64,000 nt of DNA from Ophiobolus disseminans (taxonomy: Eukaryota > Ascomycota > Dothideomycetes > Pleosporales > Phaeosphaeriaceae), in assembly GCA_010093685.1 (NCBI GenBank), contig MU006224.1, positions 712,476-776,475 of the forward strand, read 5' to 3'. This document shows, piece by piece, positions 44,135 to 54,240 of the stretch. The notes beneath the pieces are model-generated. The model was not told the DNA's origin, searched no databases, and was given only the letters and a program-made list of their open reading frames with translations. The translations under genes and the position numbers were made by a program. The first letter of the stretch is position 1. Each line of letters opens with the position of its first letter.

Positions 44135-45404
44135 TTAGACCGACTGCCACTGAATAGTGAACGACTGTTTGTGATCACCACCAGCATAAACAGTCTCTTG
44201 AGTGCTTCCGCTCGCGACTGCGTCTGCGCTCCATTGCTGGTTGCCACCAGCCGCGAGGTTGCCATCAGCATTTGTGAAGCCAGTAGCAGAAGTAACGCTA
44301 CCATCACACGTCAACGCGCCGCCGACAATACCACACTTTCCTTTCGATGAAGTCAATGTGAAGCCATTGGTGACGCTGGCAGCAGTAAAGGTCGCACACG
44401 TTCCAGTGGTGTACCATGCGCCTTTGCCAATGATACAGCCCTTCTTGCTACCGTTCAGGAAGACGTTGAGGTAACCGCGGCCATCGAATGGCGTGCCGGG
44501 TGGGGACGTCGGCTGCGGGATACCAGAGCCGATGGTAGTCGTGCCAGGTGGTGTGGAGCCACCATTCTTGGGCAGATATTTGATGCCGTTTTGAGGGCAG
44601 GTCGACTTTGTGCCATCTGGGTCTGATGCGACAAACTCCCCTGTCTGGAGGGAGCCGCGGACATCGTAATGATACCAGATCTCGTTCAGCGCACCGCTCT
44701 TGCAACCCAGAGTGACTTCCACACCAGGTCGGTTCACAGCCAACGCGGCCTGGATCTGCGCAAACGTGTATGTCTTGCTTGTGCTTGGCTCGATGCCAGC
44801 AGCCTTGAGCCACTGGTAGCTGGGCAGCCCCTTGAATAAATCCACGGCCTTCTGGAAGTAGTCAACGACCTCTTCGGTCGGCTTGTGGTCGTTGTAGCAG
44901 CTGGGCTCGAGGGTAGAGATGCATGTTCCATGTTTGGCCCATTCGTGGTACCAGAAGGAATTATCATTGCCCTGGTAGTCCTTCCAGTATGTGGACATGT
45001 ATTGGAGGAGGTCGGTGGCGCCGAAGGAAGTAATGATATCAGAGATATTGGTGTAAGCGCGCGAGGGGTCGCAATTCGCATCGTAGGTGCCGTCACAGCG
45101 GTCGGGCCTAAGGAGGTTAGCATACAATGCCCTTAGTGATCGTTGGCGATACATACCAGAGCCCATGAAGCGTCCAGCTATCGCCTGGACCAGTGGGTGG
45201 ATTTGTGTCCCAGAACTGCGTCTGGAGAATCTGTCCACCTGGCGCATTGAAACAACACAGATTCTCGACCACAGTCGTGTTGTGGCAACTCAGCTGTGGT
45301 AGCGGACAGCTCTGGGTGTATTCGCCCACCACCCGCTGTCCACCACCGAGAAGCACTTGCGCACCGCCGAAAGCGAGCTTGCTGAGCGTGCGAAGAGAAG
45401 GCAT
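44135..45404 (-). CDS. RNase T2 with a C-terminal extension domain
   Basis: Exons 45404-45157 and 45107-44135 give 406 residues. Both catalytic segments are present: SWTLHGLWPDRCDG (CAS-1) and FWYHEWAKHGTC (CAS-2), each with its His. Cys positions such as SCPLPQLSC and NLCCFNAPGGQ match the fungal T2 disulfides. After about residue 270 there is a Gly/Pro/Thr linker, then a second domain starting FDGRGYLNVFLNGSKKGCI and ending SFTIQWQSV, as in RNase T2-like fungal proteins. These are acid, vacuolar or secreted endoribonucleases that cut RNA through 2',3'-cyclic phosphates. MPSLRTLSKLAFGG is taken as the start, as a weak signal sequence; the frame is open to an ATG at 45500. Confidence 0.92.
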
Positions 45405-46520
45405 GGCTATTGTTTCTGGAGCAACATTCTCGAAGGATGCGGCCGCCTTTTGTACTCCCTCCTTCACGGCGTCGATCAATGGCTCGATCATGGCCGGCAT
45501 ATTGGCTGTACGCTCCTACTGTTTTGAGCAAGTAACGTAGAACAAGCTCGTCAAGCTTCGCGGGTCGATCCACAGCCGCAGCGGCAACTCTTGTTCCACG
45601 CTCTCACGTTGCTCGTCGTGATTCGCGGGCCGGGACTCTACTCCTTCTTGATGCGGAAGGTGGATGATCTAGTCACCAGTAATCGCCGCCGGGTATTGAT
45701 TGTAGAGACGGAGGATGTCCTCGGAGTAGATCAAGTGGGTGGCAGGTCCGCGGTTAGGGAATGTAATACGGAATGGCCGAGGAGAGGGTTGGGGTGTTGT
45801 GCAGGTAGATGAGGATGGGTGTCTAACAAGTATCAAAGGGTCAAAGGCCACAGCCACTCAAGGCGCAGCTCTAGGCATCACGCTTAGATGGTCACGTAGG
45901 GCCGTGTTTGAGGCATATCGCCCGCTGATGAAGATCGCCTGGGGTGAGGACCAGTCAGATGCGTATGTGACGCGGTGTTGAAGGCACGTGGGACGGTGCC
46001 TGAGTGACGCGGTGCAGGGTCCTGCGCCTTATCAATGGAAGCTAGCACGAATCGGGTGTGACTCCATCTCATCTTCGGACGTGGCCGCAGAGCAACTCAC
46101 CTCCTTCGAACAGCAACGAACAGCGTTCTCGAACTTACTATCCATTCATGTAGTTCATTTCCTATTCTCCGCTGTTCAAAGCGACTATGCCTCGTGACCT
46201 TTAAGACGCGAATACGATGTGTGCACATAGCCCTTTTGCTTCAAAGTATCGTAGTAGCCTCGATCAAGGTTTGGTTGCAATATGCAGCGACAACTGTGGA
46301 TGTCGCATAATATTGATCAACTTCGGACGCAAAGCGAACACACAAGGAAGTCCCACCACCAACAACCGGGAAGCCACATCTGTATGCCATGTGATCCACA
46401 AACTCGCACCCGACCTGGTCTTCGAAGCAGGCACCCCAGATACTAACAACGGTGACTCTAGATGGAATACACTTCCAAAAATCTTCAAAAGGCTTGGTCA
46501 TTACATCTTTCGTTATCATT
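45405..46520. other. Gene-free stretch between the RNase T2 and a RING-BTB pseudogene
   Basis: About 1.1 kb. A 5' extension of the T2 frame covers the left 96 bp. A plus-strand frame from 46217 runs into the next gene but has no family motif before 46521. No other feature. Confidence 0.4.
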
Positions 46521-47626
46521 ATGTCGCATCAGCTAAGGTACGCATCTCTGTCTCATCATATGAGCCTAGGTCACTGGCCTATAGCAGACTCGGCGAGAGG
46601 ATCACACAAATCAAGACTCCAGGAATTCCGCATATGTTCATGGTGCATGAGGACTTTCTATGCACCACCTCTAAATGGTGCAAAACACAACTTCAGGCCA
46701 CCCGAGAACCGATCGAGGACAGCGAATGCTCGGTCTGCCATACCACATTTCGGCCCCTCGACACCGTTGTCTTTTGTCGCGCGAAATGCGGCAAGAACTT
46801 CCACAAGGAATGCGTATACGAATGGAAATGGAGACATATGGCGAACAGCGAGGAATTTGAGGACCACGGTGCAGGGGACGACGATGAGACGCAGACAGAC
46901 CGAGAATTTGCTCGCGCTCAACTTGGCATGAACCCTATCGATGCCGGTCTTGTAAACGCGACTCCAGAACCTCCGGATCCACCAGGCTCGCCAGTTAATA
47001 GCGACGAAGCAAGCGATATGTCTAGAAGCACACTATCCTTTCCTTGTCCAGCCTGTCAAACGCCTTAGGAGGATCGCCGGGACGTCACTATTGTGCTGCC
47101 TGGCCTACATCCGACGTCCATGAAACGATACATTCATTGGCTTTATTACCGCGAGATTCCCTTCGACCATGACTCCGGCGACCAATCAGACAAGGACACC
47201 AGTTCCTATCTACACCACGCCTTCATGATTAGTAAATTCCTCGCAGACGACCACTTCCAAAAAGCAGTTTGGAACAGGATTTTTGGCGCGAACCGCGACT
47301 AGCAATCACCAACCGGCTTTATCGTCGAGACTTCAGCGCAGTTACATAAGAATTTCAACATTCGACACTTGGCATTCAGCCTCTGGTATCTGTTGCCTCG
47401 ATATCGATATCTGTTCCCCGAAGAAAGCATTAAGCAACATAAGATTCAGCGTGGTTTCTCGGTGGACCATCTCAAGAGCTTGTGTAGAGTGCTCTTCTTG
47501 GGCGAATATTTGATTCAGGAGATAAGCGATGCTTTAGATGAACAAGTAAAGAGAAAAAAGTGGCGATCAATGGTCGCTAGTCAACAGCCCTCATCCACCG
47601 CTCATCTTAGAGTGGAGGAGGAATGA
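46521..47626 (+). pseudogene. BTB protein with inserted RING finger, copy 1, two in-frame stops
   Basis: A 17-nt first exon (46521-46537) splices to 46585, and one frame continues to 47626. It reads SRLGERITQIKTPGIPHMF and MVHEDFLCTTSKW (first half of a BTB fold), then a RING-type finger: CSVCHTTF, VVFCRAKCGKNFHKECVYEW and, after an acidic loop, CPACQTP. It then resumes the BTB fold with DVTIVLPGLHPTSMKRYIHWLY and FMISKFLADDHFQKAVWNRIF. TAG at 47066-47068 directly follows the RING, and TAG at 47300-47302 lies further on; the frame is otherwise unbroken. Such a protein would resemble BTB or RING ubiquitin-ligase adaptors (inference). In its present state it would give a RING-only fragment. Confidence 0.7.
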
Positions 47627-47827
47627 TCAATTCATTTTTCGCAAATAGTCAGCTTTTCGTATCGTGTGAGACTCTTTCCACTCAAACCTTGGAGTACAGT
47701 CGTACATAATCGGCCTGTTCTCATGGTGGGGACAATATAAGACATCAAACTTTGTATTGAGCTTTGGCTCGAAGGTGAAAGCTAGCGCTGCGGCGCTAGA
47801 TTCTATAAACATCCTCTTTTTCACAAT

Positions 47828-48862
47828 ATGCCCTGCCCGCTCCTACATGCAGACTCATTCCACAATCTCTCGCTGCTCCCTCTTCCGCCTATCAACGATT
47901 TGAGCAACAACAATATCTCACATGCAACTAGTCGGGTGAAGCAGATCCAATCTCATCGAGGCACAGACACGCTACTAACGAAACACAGACTAAGCGGCCC
48001 GGTTATCCGCATCCAACTCGACACTCCTCATGGCATATACACGGTGCACGAGGACGTGATCCTCTCCAGCTCGCGCTACATCAAGCAGCGTCACCCTCGG
48101 CGCAAATTGATGCAAGGCGAATGCCTCATCTGCCACGAAGACATGGAGTCCCATGTACGTACCCGGCACCGTCCTGCGGAATCCACCAACTAAGCATATA
48201 AACAGGAGAACCTCATATGGTGCCAAGGCGGCTGCGGACAAAACTACCACGACAGCTGCATGCAGGAATGGATCGCGACAAGCGGCAAGAACATTTACCC
48301 CGAAGACGTGCCCTGCCCGTACTGCCGCGAGCCATGAATTCACGACCAAGGACATCAAGAGAAAATGTCCTTGGTGCCAGTTGCGCACGACGCTATGGAC
48401 GTTTATATCGCTTGGTTGTACTCAAGCGGGAAAGCTGCTCTACAACCCATCGACCGAGAAGGCGCAAACGACGATTCCGAAGACGTCACCGATGCAGACA
48501 AATTCGAAATATTCCTCCTCCGCTGCTATCACCTCGCGTGCGTCTTCCAGGATCCGAACTTCATGACCGATGTCATCGACACGTTCTTTGATCACTGCAT
48601 CGTGGAGGGACTGAGCGGAAACGTTGTTTGCTATGCTTATGACCAGTATACCTTCCAGATGAAGCGCTTGGTCATCATGCACACGCTGTCATGGGCGGAA
48701 CGATCATCTAACGGATTGCGGGACTTGCTTGAAGATACGCCTAATGCTTTCGCGATCGACCTGGACCTAGAGAGGGTCAGTTGTGGGTGGGCATATTTGA
48801 AGCGTACAGAGGTGATGCATGAGCTGATTGGAGAGATTGGTGGGTGGTGGAAGAAGGATTAA
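47828..48862 (+). pseudogene. BTB protein with inserted RING finger, copy 2, stop at the same point
   Basis: Exons 47828-48154 and 48206-48862 keep one frame. The first part has IRIQLDTPHGIYTVHEDVI and LSSSRYIKQ (BTB start), then a RING: CLICHEDMESH, WCQGGCGQNYHDSCMQEW and CPYCREP. TGA (48335-48337) follows at once. The frame continues IHDQGHQEKMSLVPVAHDA, MDVYIAWLYSSGKA, FLLRCYHLACVFQDPNFM and a long C-terminus ending IGEIGGWWKKD. It is a tandem paralogue of copy 1, 200 bp downstream, and is interrupted at the equivalent position. The exact start is uncertain; the first about 40 residues have no BTB character. Either both copies are dead, or the family makes a RING-only product. Confidence 0.68.
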
Positions 48863-49287
48863 TGTAAAGTCTTGACGATGCGTAAGAAACTGAGGCGAAA
48901 AGTATGTCAATAAAAATGGAGCACGGGCAGATTTTAGAACGATAGATGCACACGCGTGTCAATACGACACTCCCAGTCTTCATTGTTTCGTTTGCTACAT
49001 AGATACAGTCCATCAATACGTTCCATCCCGATTGCGTCGTGTCAACCAATGCTTTCCCTGCTCAATTGAGCTCTTCTTTCGCCCCGTGTCGTATGCAATA
49101 ACATTAACCAACGCCGAATTATGCCAATATGTCCTTCTGGGCAGCAAGCTGCTGATGCGTCGCCAAAAAATGGGTATGTAAGTCGAACCAAAGGCGAAGT
49201 GAAGAAAGCCAAGTACGCTCGACGCCAAAATACAATCTCGTCAACAGAATCTCAAACTCTCCGAATGAATTAAGCTCTCAGGGGTCG
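48863..49287. other. Intergenic between convergent genes
   Basis: About 425 bp of 3' flanks. Nothing seen. Confidence 0.4.
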
Positions 49288-50202
49288 TTAATCGTTGTCG
49301 GTGAGGCGGTCGAGAACAATGATGCTGAGAATCATGACGAGCAACCCAATGGTCACTATTATAAGGAGTACAAAGCCAAACCAGCCGAGAACCATGGCCG
49401 ATGTGCCGACGCCTGACTTGACACTGCCGTTCCCTAAGTCTTGTGCTATTGTTGCTGCTGCGACGGACGCTGTGTGTTGCCATAGTACGGAGACGAGGAC
49501 GAAGATGGATGCGATGAAGATGAGGGCAAGGGCCACTTGCGAGACGGGTCTTGATGGGAAGGGCTTGACGTCAACATCGGAGCCTGTTCGCTCGTCCCGC
49601 TCCTCGTGCCAGCCAGGGAAGGTCGCGAGGAGGACGAAGGTGAAGAATGCGAGAATGATGGCGACGATCAGGAGGTATGGGAAGACGACGGCATCTTTGA
49701 AGGTGGCTGCTACCCAGACGAGGTTGAGCGGGTCTTGGTCGACGGACAAGTTGTCCACGAGCGCAGTGGCGTTGTTGGAGCAGATGTAGCCACCGCCGTC
49801 TCTGTTGATGCAGATGCCGAAGTATCCGACGCGGACGCCGAGCTGCGCATTGCCGACAATGTTTGCGATCGCTTGTGTGACGCCGGGATCGACTTGCTCA
49901 GTGGAGTAGGCGGGTGTGTACTTTTCGTACCATAGCGACATGAGGAAAATGCCGGGGATGAGTGGCGATGTGGATGAGCATCCTGCGAGTAGTAGTGCTG
50001 CGACTGTTAGCTTTGGTACGGTGCTGCGATACGCGCGACAACTTACATAGTAGGATGATTGCGATTGCTATTAATACCATGAGAACGTGGTGGAAGCCGA
50101 GGAACGGTATCAGCCCTGGGAGATGTTGTTAGCCACCATTCACTGCGCTGTCGCCATGTGATACTCACGTTGCATGCTAACCGCGAACCGTAGATTCGCC
50201 AT
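49288..50202 (-). CDS. Fig1-family membrane protein (Ca2+ influx and mating fusion)
   Basis: Exons 50202-50169, 50115-50047 and 49997-49288 give 270 residues. Four hydrophobic segments are seen: FLGFHHVLMVLIAIAIILL with a following GCSSTSPLIPGIF, FPYLLIVAIILAFFTFVLLAT, VALALIFIASIFVLVSVLW and the final LGWFGFVLLIIVTIGLLVM. The first extracellular loop holds VRVGYFGICI and GGYICSNN; the G-x-F-G-x-C motif with a second Cys is the Fig1 and claudin-like signature. Fig1 proteins sit in the plasma membrane and support low-affinity Ca2+ uptake during mating or hyphal fusion. Family assignment rests on this motif and the topology. Confidence 0.82.
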
Positions 50203-51418
50203 TGTGTGTGTGACTCTCCGCTACTTCGACTGGAATGGGTGTTGAGTCCCTGCGCCCTCGGAGGGCCGGGAAGAGGTGCGACGGAATGCACTCAGGCTTC
50301 GGCTGATGATGTCCCACTCAAAGAATGTATGAGACGGCGAGCGATTGGCGATGTTCCCAAGATGGCTGCAGAATGCGTGCGATGTTCACGTGGCCGGCTC
50401 GTGGGAGGCTCTTGCAGCTTTCGGACGGAATGTAGACTGCGATGAAGGTTTGTCAGATGTCTCCTGTTGCGAAGAATGAGGTGTGGGTGATTGGAGGTGG
50501 GTAGCTTAGAATGTGTGTGTCTCTCTTCTCTGGCTGCAGCCCCAATACTTTTGGTCTCGATGGAAATTGTGAGGTTGGAGAAGTGGCTGGGACGCGAGAG
50601 ATGGCTGGACCAAACAAACCGTCGCCTAGCAACGATCCCAGCAACGTCATAAGGCCAGCCACCAATCACACCGTCCGATCCCTGCTCGGAGATTTTCCTT
50701 CTAGAAACCAGGGCCCGTTCCTGCATTAGCTGCATCCCTATTCCTATGCGATCCAGCCTCTTCTATTGCTGTTGCGACGTGGCAGCCCGTATACGGGGCG
50801 CTGCTTAACATCCGGGTGTCGCGCAATTCGCGTGCGTGGCAACACACGATGCGCGCTATGACAGTGCAGTCTGGATATCCTCACCGACGTTTCGTTATCT
50901 TCTGTGCTGTCAAGAAATATGTGAGGATAGACAGGCTACGGTGTCGAAGATGGGCAATTGCAGCATTGGCTGGGTGCGTAGTTGGAGCACGCACGCTTCA
51001 CCTGGACTCGAAGAGCAAGCGAGTCTGCTTAGCCGATGCGTCAATCAAATAACAACATCGCACACCAGTTCCTCATGATTGCGCACTTTTCTACATGTCT
51101 GAGGACTGTCTTGGGTCGTGATGATGCTCCTTCAGCTGCGTAGATTGCTCGCGCCCTGGACAGCACGTGCCAAGACCGACCGTTTTGACTACAACAGTCG
51201 CATAGCTGGCAATGGTACATCGAAAGCAATAATAGTGCTTGAATGTCCTGGGCATGAACTCTCGTCTCAGCGAAACGACGATGGGGATCAGTTCGCCAAC
51301 TCTCTTAGGAAATACCGCGGCTTGATGAGAGGTGCACTTCTGTGTACTGCATCGCCAGGACAAGAACGAGCATCTTTTCGAGCCGGGATCAGCACCACCC
51401 TACTCCACGCGTCCATAC
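50203..51418. other. Gene-poor stretch upstream of the Fig1-family gene
   Basis: About 1.2 kb. Frames on both strands (for example 50735-50292 minus and 51118 onwards plus) lack motifs and are Ser-, Arg- and His-rich as in chance frames. No RNA gene or repeat seen. Confidence 0.45.
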
Positions 51419-51873
51419 TTAGCCACTACCTGAGGGCTCTGGCTGCACCGCCTGTGGCTTGGGTTCACCTTTTGGAGCTACAGGCATCCCGAAGGTCAGT
51501 CCATGAGCAACAACAGAGCTTTGCACGACTTACTTGCCGTCCGATACTGAAGTGCTCGGGCCATGCGCCAACTGAACACGTCGTATTCCACCTCGGGGAT
51601 CCCTTCTTTGACTAGCTTTTCGTTGACCCGGATAAGGTACTCGTTGATCACGTTGTACGGCACAACGTGCCAAGTTATGTCTGGTTGCGCCTTTATAAAA
51701 TTGTCGATCTCGATCTTTGTGATATACTATTGACCAAGAATTAGCATAGGATATGGCCAGCTTGTATATAAGATGTGTTGTACGTAGAACCTATCCCACT
51801 GCGGCTTGTTATGGCCTGCTTTGGCCTGGGCTTCTTTCGTCTTAGCACTCTTTTTTAGATCGAACGCTGACAT
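51419..51873 (-). CDS. Unrecognised small protein, three exons
   Basis: Exons 51873-51784, 51726-51534 and 51477-51419 join in frame to 113 residues. No single open frame covers it, but the three splice joins are clean (57- and 56-nt introns; GCTAAT branch in the first). The protein starts MSAFDLKKSAKTKEAQAKAG, a Lys/Ala-rich leader, then ITKIEIDNFIKAQPDITWHV and YNVINEYLIRVNEKLVKEG, which look like a compact helical domain. It then reads VFSWRMARALQYRTATPKG and ends in a Pro/Gln/Ser tail (PKPQAVQPEPSGSG). It has no signal peptide or membrane helix and no family I recognise. Codon-continuous coding across two introns is the main support. Confidence 0.6.
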
Positions 51874-52390
51874 AGCTGCAGATATAGCCTCTGCATAGAC
51901 AAGTCGATGGCTTCTGGGTCGTTCAGGTTCTTCGGGCGAAGCTTGGAACTAGTGTTGGCTTCCACGGTCCCAGATTGCGTGCACATCCGCTTAGACTTTG
52001 TAAACAGTGACGTCACTAGTCAGCAGGCTCAGAGTGATAGGATGTGTCACTGTCTGTGGCGATCGTTATCTGACAGCATATACCGGATAGGAAGCTTGTT
52101 TTGCGGACCTTGGTGAGGATGTGGTGGGAGAACAAAATGATGTCATTCCACGTGCGGTGGGCTTCCGTATGCAGGGGCCCGAAGTCTGCCCCACCTGTCA
52201 AGCTTCAACGCTTGAAGCCTCCATCTGCAAACGCAGGAACAAAGCGTACATCGCGACGCGAATATCTCAAAATCGTGTTATAGATATATTGCAACATTAT
52301 CTCGGCAATATTCAACTATAGCAAATGTCCTCAAACGTATCACACAAACCAGTGATATGCCTAAAGTGCTTGAGGTCTCACAGTTTGTCA

Positions 52391-52395
52391 CCCCT
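52391..52395 (+). promoter_or_regulatory. STRE-like CCCCT upstream of HSP12
   Basis: CCCCT, the core of Msn2/4-type stress response elements, about 350 bp before the HSP12-like start. A 5-mer is weak evidence alone. Confidence 0.25.
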
Positions 52396-52609
52396 GCCCT
52401 TTCGCTTACAAGTCATAACGCAACCGAACGGATGAACAAAGACGACCCAATGACGACAATGGACTGAATCTTTGAAGTTGAAACCGGGCCCTTGCTCTCG
52501 GACAGTATGACGAAAGTCGTTACGTCGGCAGTCACAAGCTCAGCATTCACTCTATGCTCCTGCCATCAAGTCACGCATGCGGCAGTGAAGGAATGACGTA
52601 GCTTCCTGC

Positions 52610-52628
52610 TTCTCGAAGGACATATAAG
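52610..52628 (+). promoter_or_regulatory. Heat-shock-type element and TATA box of HSP12
   Basis: TTCTCGAA (52610-52617) has the nTTCnnGAAn form of a heat shock element and is followed at once by the TATA-like ATATAAG (52622-52628), about 120 bp before the start codon. This is the expected layout for a heat-inducible gene; activity is inferred. Confidence 0.45.
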
Positions 52629-52744
52629 CAGCTCGAGGGTTCGACATGTTCTCCATCAACAACCAACGCTTGACGACCTACAACCAACCTACACATACAC
52701 ACTACTCAGACCAAACCAACCCAACCCAACCAACAACCTTCACC

Positions 52745-53063
52745 ATGTCCGACGCATTCCGCAAAGACTTCCACACCAAGGCCGGCGAGAAGCTGGTACG
52801 TCAAGATCCTCAGTCTACCTCCAACACACTCTAACCAGCCCTAGACTCCCGACTCTTCCAAGTCCAGCCTCGACCGCGCCAAGGAGGGAATTACCGGCGG
52901 AGCCGACAAGGTCGCACGTGGCGCGCAGCCCGACTCCAGCAAGACCAACACGCAGTCCATCGGCGACAAGTTCGGCCGCAGCAAGGACGAGACCGTCCAT
53001 GGCGGAAGCAAGGAGGGCTTCGCGGACAAGGCCAAGCACGCTCTTGGACTAGACAAGCACTAA
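52745..53063 (+). CDS. HSP12: HSP9/HSP12-family stress protein
   Basis: Exons 52745-52795 and 52845-53063 give 89 residues. It starts MSDAFRKDFHTKAGEKLTP, then DSSKSSLDRAKEGITGGADK, QPDSSKTNTQSIGDKFGR and GFADKAKHALGLDKH. The opening M-S-D-x-x-RKD-(F)-x-x-K-x-x-E-x-x-TPDS and the D-K-x-x-K repeats are the HSP9/HSP12 pattern. These small hydrophilic proteins are induced by heat, osmotic stress and stationary phase; yeast Hsp12 folds into helices on membranes and stabilises them. The promoter carries matching stress motifs. Confidence 0.93.
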
Positions 53064-53706
53064 ATGCTTTGTGGATGGAGGGTGGAGGATTAATGATGCG
53101 ACTGCTTTATGAGATACCACGCCTGAGGGCTTTGAATGAATAGAAACCTATTACACAACCTTCTCTATCATGATGCGATGTTTTGAGATGATAGTTAACA
53201 TGGCGACTTGATCAATTCCCAAGGTTGATACCTCGAGCATTCCTCTCGTAGATGTAGCGGAGTTCCTCATTCTGATCTTCCCTTCTGAATCAGACTTCTG
53301 CACTCGTGCCAGCGAAATTCCGCACCCTCCTTGCACGCCCATGTAATCAGAGCTGCATCATCCTATCTCTCATTCACGTATTAAGTCGTAGAACAAGCGC
53401 TCCACGCTCTATTTTCAAAACGTTGTAATCTAAATATTATAGGGCTCCTATTGAGCTCACAAAAGTGTTTCACATTCCCTGCTTAAGGGCTACTTCCGTT
53501 TAGCTGATAGGAGCCCTATAATACTTAGATTACAGCGTTTTAAAAATAGAGCGTGGAACGTTTGTTTTGCGACTCACTGGTATTGCTCCCAGGCTAGTGC
53601 TGTCGGGAAGATGTGTGGTATGCTCGAAGATTAGAGCGTGATGAGCTTGTACGATATGACTACTATTGCATCTTGGATGCCCATAGCAGCATGCAAGGAG
53701 CAAGCA
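53064..53706. other. Intergenic with a MITE-like element
   Basis: About 640 bp containing the palindromic element at 53384-53574; no gene. Confidence 0.5.
53384..53574. repeat. MITE-like palindromic element, about 67-bp terminal inverted repeats
   Basis: The left arm (53384 to about 53451) and the reverse complement of the right arm (about 53507 to 53574) agree at roughly 90% of positions, for example GCTCTATTTT against GCTCTATTTT, and both end TATTATAGGGCTCCTAT at the loop side. A 55-bp unique centre separates them. At 191 bp and with no coding capacity it fits a miniature inverted-repeat transposable element. TA dinucleotides lie close outside both ends (53379-53380 and 53581-53582), but exact boundaries are uncertain. 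The high arm identity suggests recent activity. Confidence 0.75.
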
Positions 53707-54240
53707 TCAGTGTTCACCGGTCCACCCAATCTTTGTCGGTCTCATCTGCTTAATCCTCGGCACCTGCCAACTCCGGAGGTCCTCTTCATCCCTCTCTTCT
53801 CCAGCATCAATTTCCAGTGTAATGGGCTCCGCAGCTAATAGGGCGGTGCCAGTCCAACCTCGACGTCCGCACAGTACTCCACGGCGGCGTATGTTGTCTG
53901 TATCACCACGAGAGTCTACTTCCTGGAATGAGTTTCCCAGGCTTTTCTCTCCAGCGACGAATGTGGCCGGAATACCTGGAGTCCAACAGCAGTACGGACG
54001 ATCGGAGAAATTGAAACGATCTCTGCAGGCTTTGTTTGCTTGTGGGATACACCCTCTCCCAGCTCCACGACTTAAAAACATGCACGTGTCGCACTTCTTT
54101 CGGTTACCAAACTTCTCCTTGGTGACCTTACGAGCTGAGGCCATAGTGGGGCCAACATTGGCAAGGCTGGCATTACCGTGAACTCCGCGCCCTTCCATTT
54201 CCTACTCGATGACGTCTAGGTGTTTGCGTTTGCTAGACAT
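53707..54240 (-). pseudogene. Cys-rich zinc-finger-like protein with an in-frame stop
   Basis: From an ATG at 54240 the frame reads MSSKRKHLDVIE, then TAG (54202-54204), then continues EMEGRGVHGNAS to 53707. The central module is KKCDTCMFLSRGAGRGC, NKACRDRFNFSDRPYCCW and TPGIP, a C-x2-C...C...C...C spacing somewhat like a variant Zn2Cys6 or similar fungal zinc module. The basic run KVTKEKFGNRKK precedes it. The rest is acidic and low in motifs (EERDEEDLRSWQVPR). A product could still begin at the ATG at 54198. I recognise the pattern only loosely; no function is assigned. Confidence 0.4.

Larger units (their letters stand above)
51874..52744. other. Intergenic: upstream of the small gene and HSP12 promoter
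   Basis: About 870 bp. The right end holds stress-type promoter motifs for the HSP12-like gene; the left part shows nothing I can support. Confidence 0.45.

Noticed and set aside
51118..51615. 165-codon plus-strand frame
   Set aside because: It overlaps the spliced minus-strand gene 51419-51873, which has clean introns; the plus frame has no motif.
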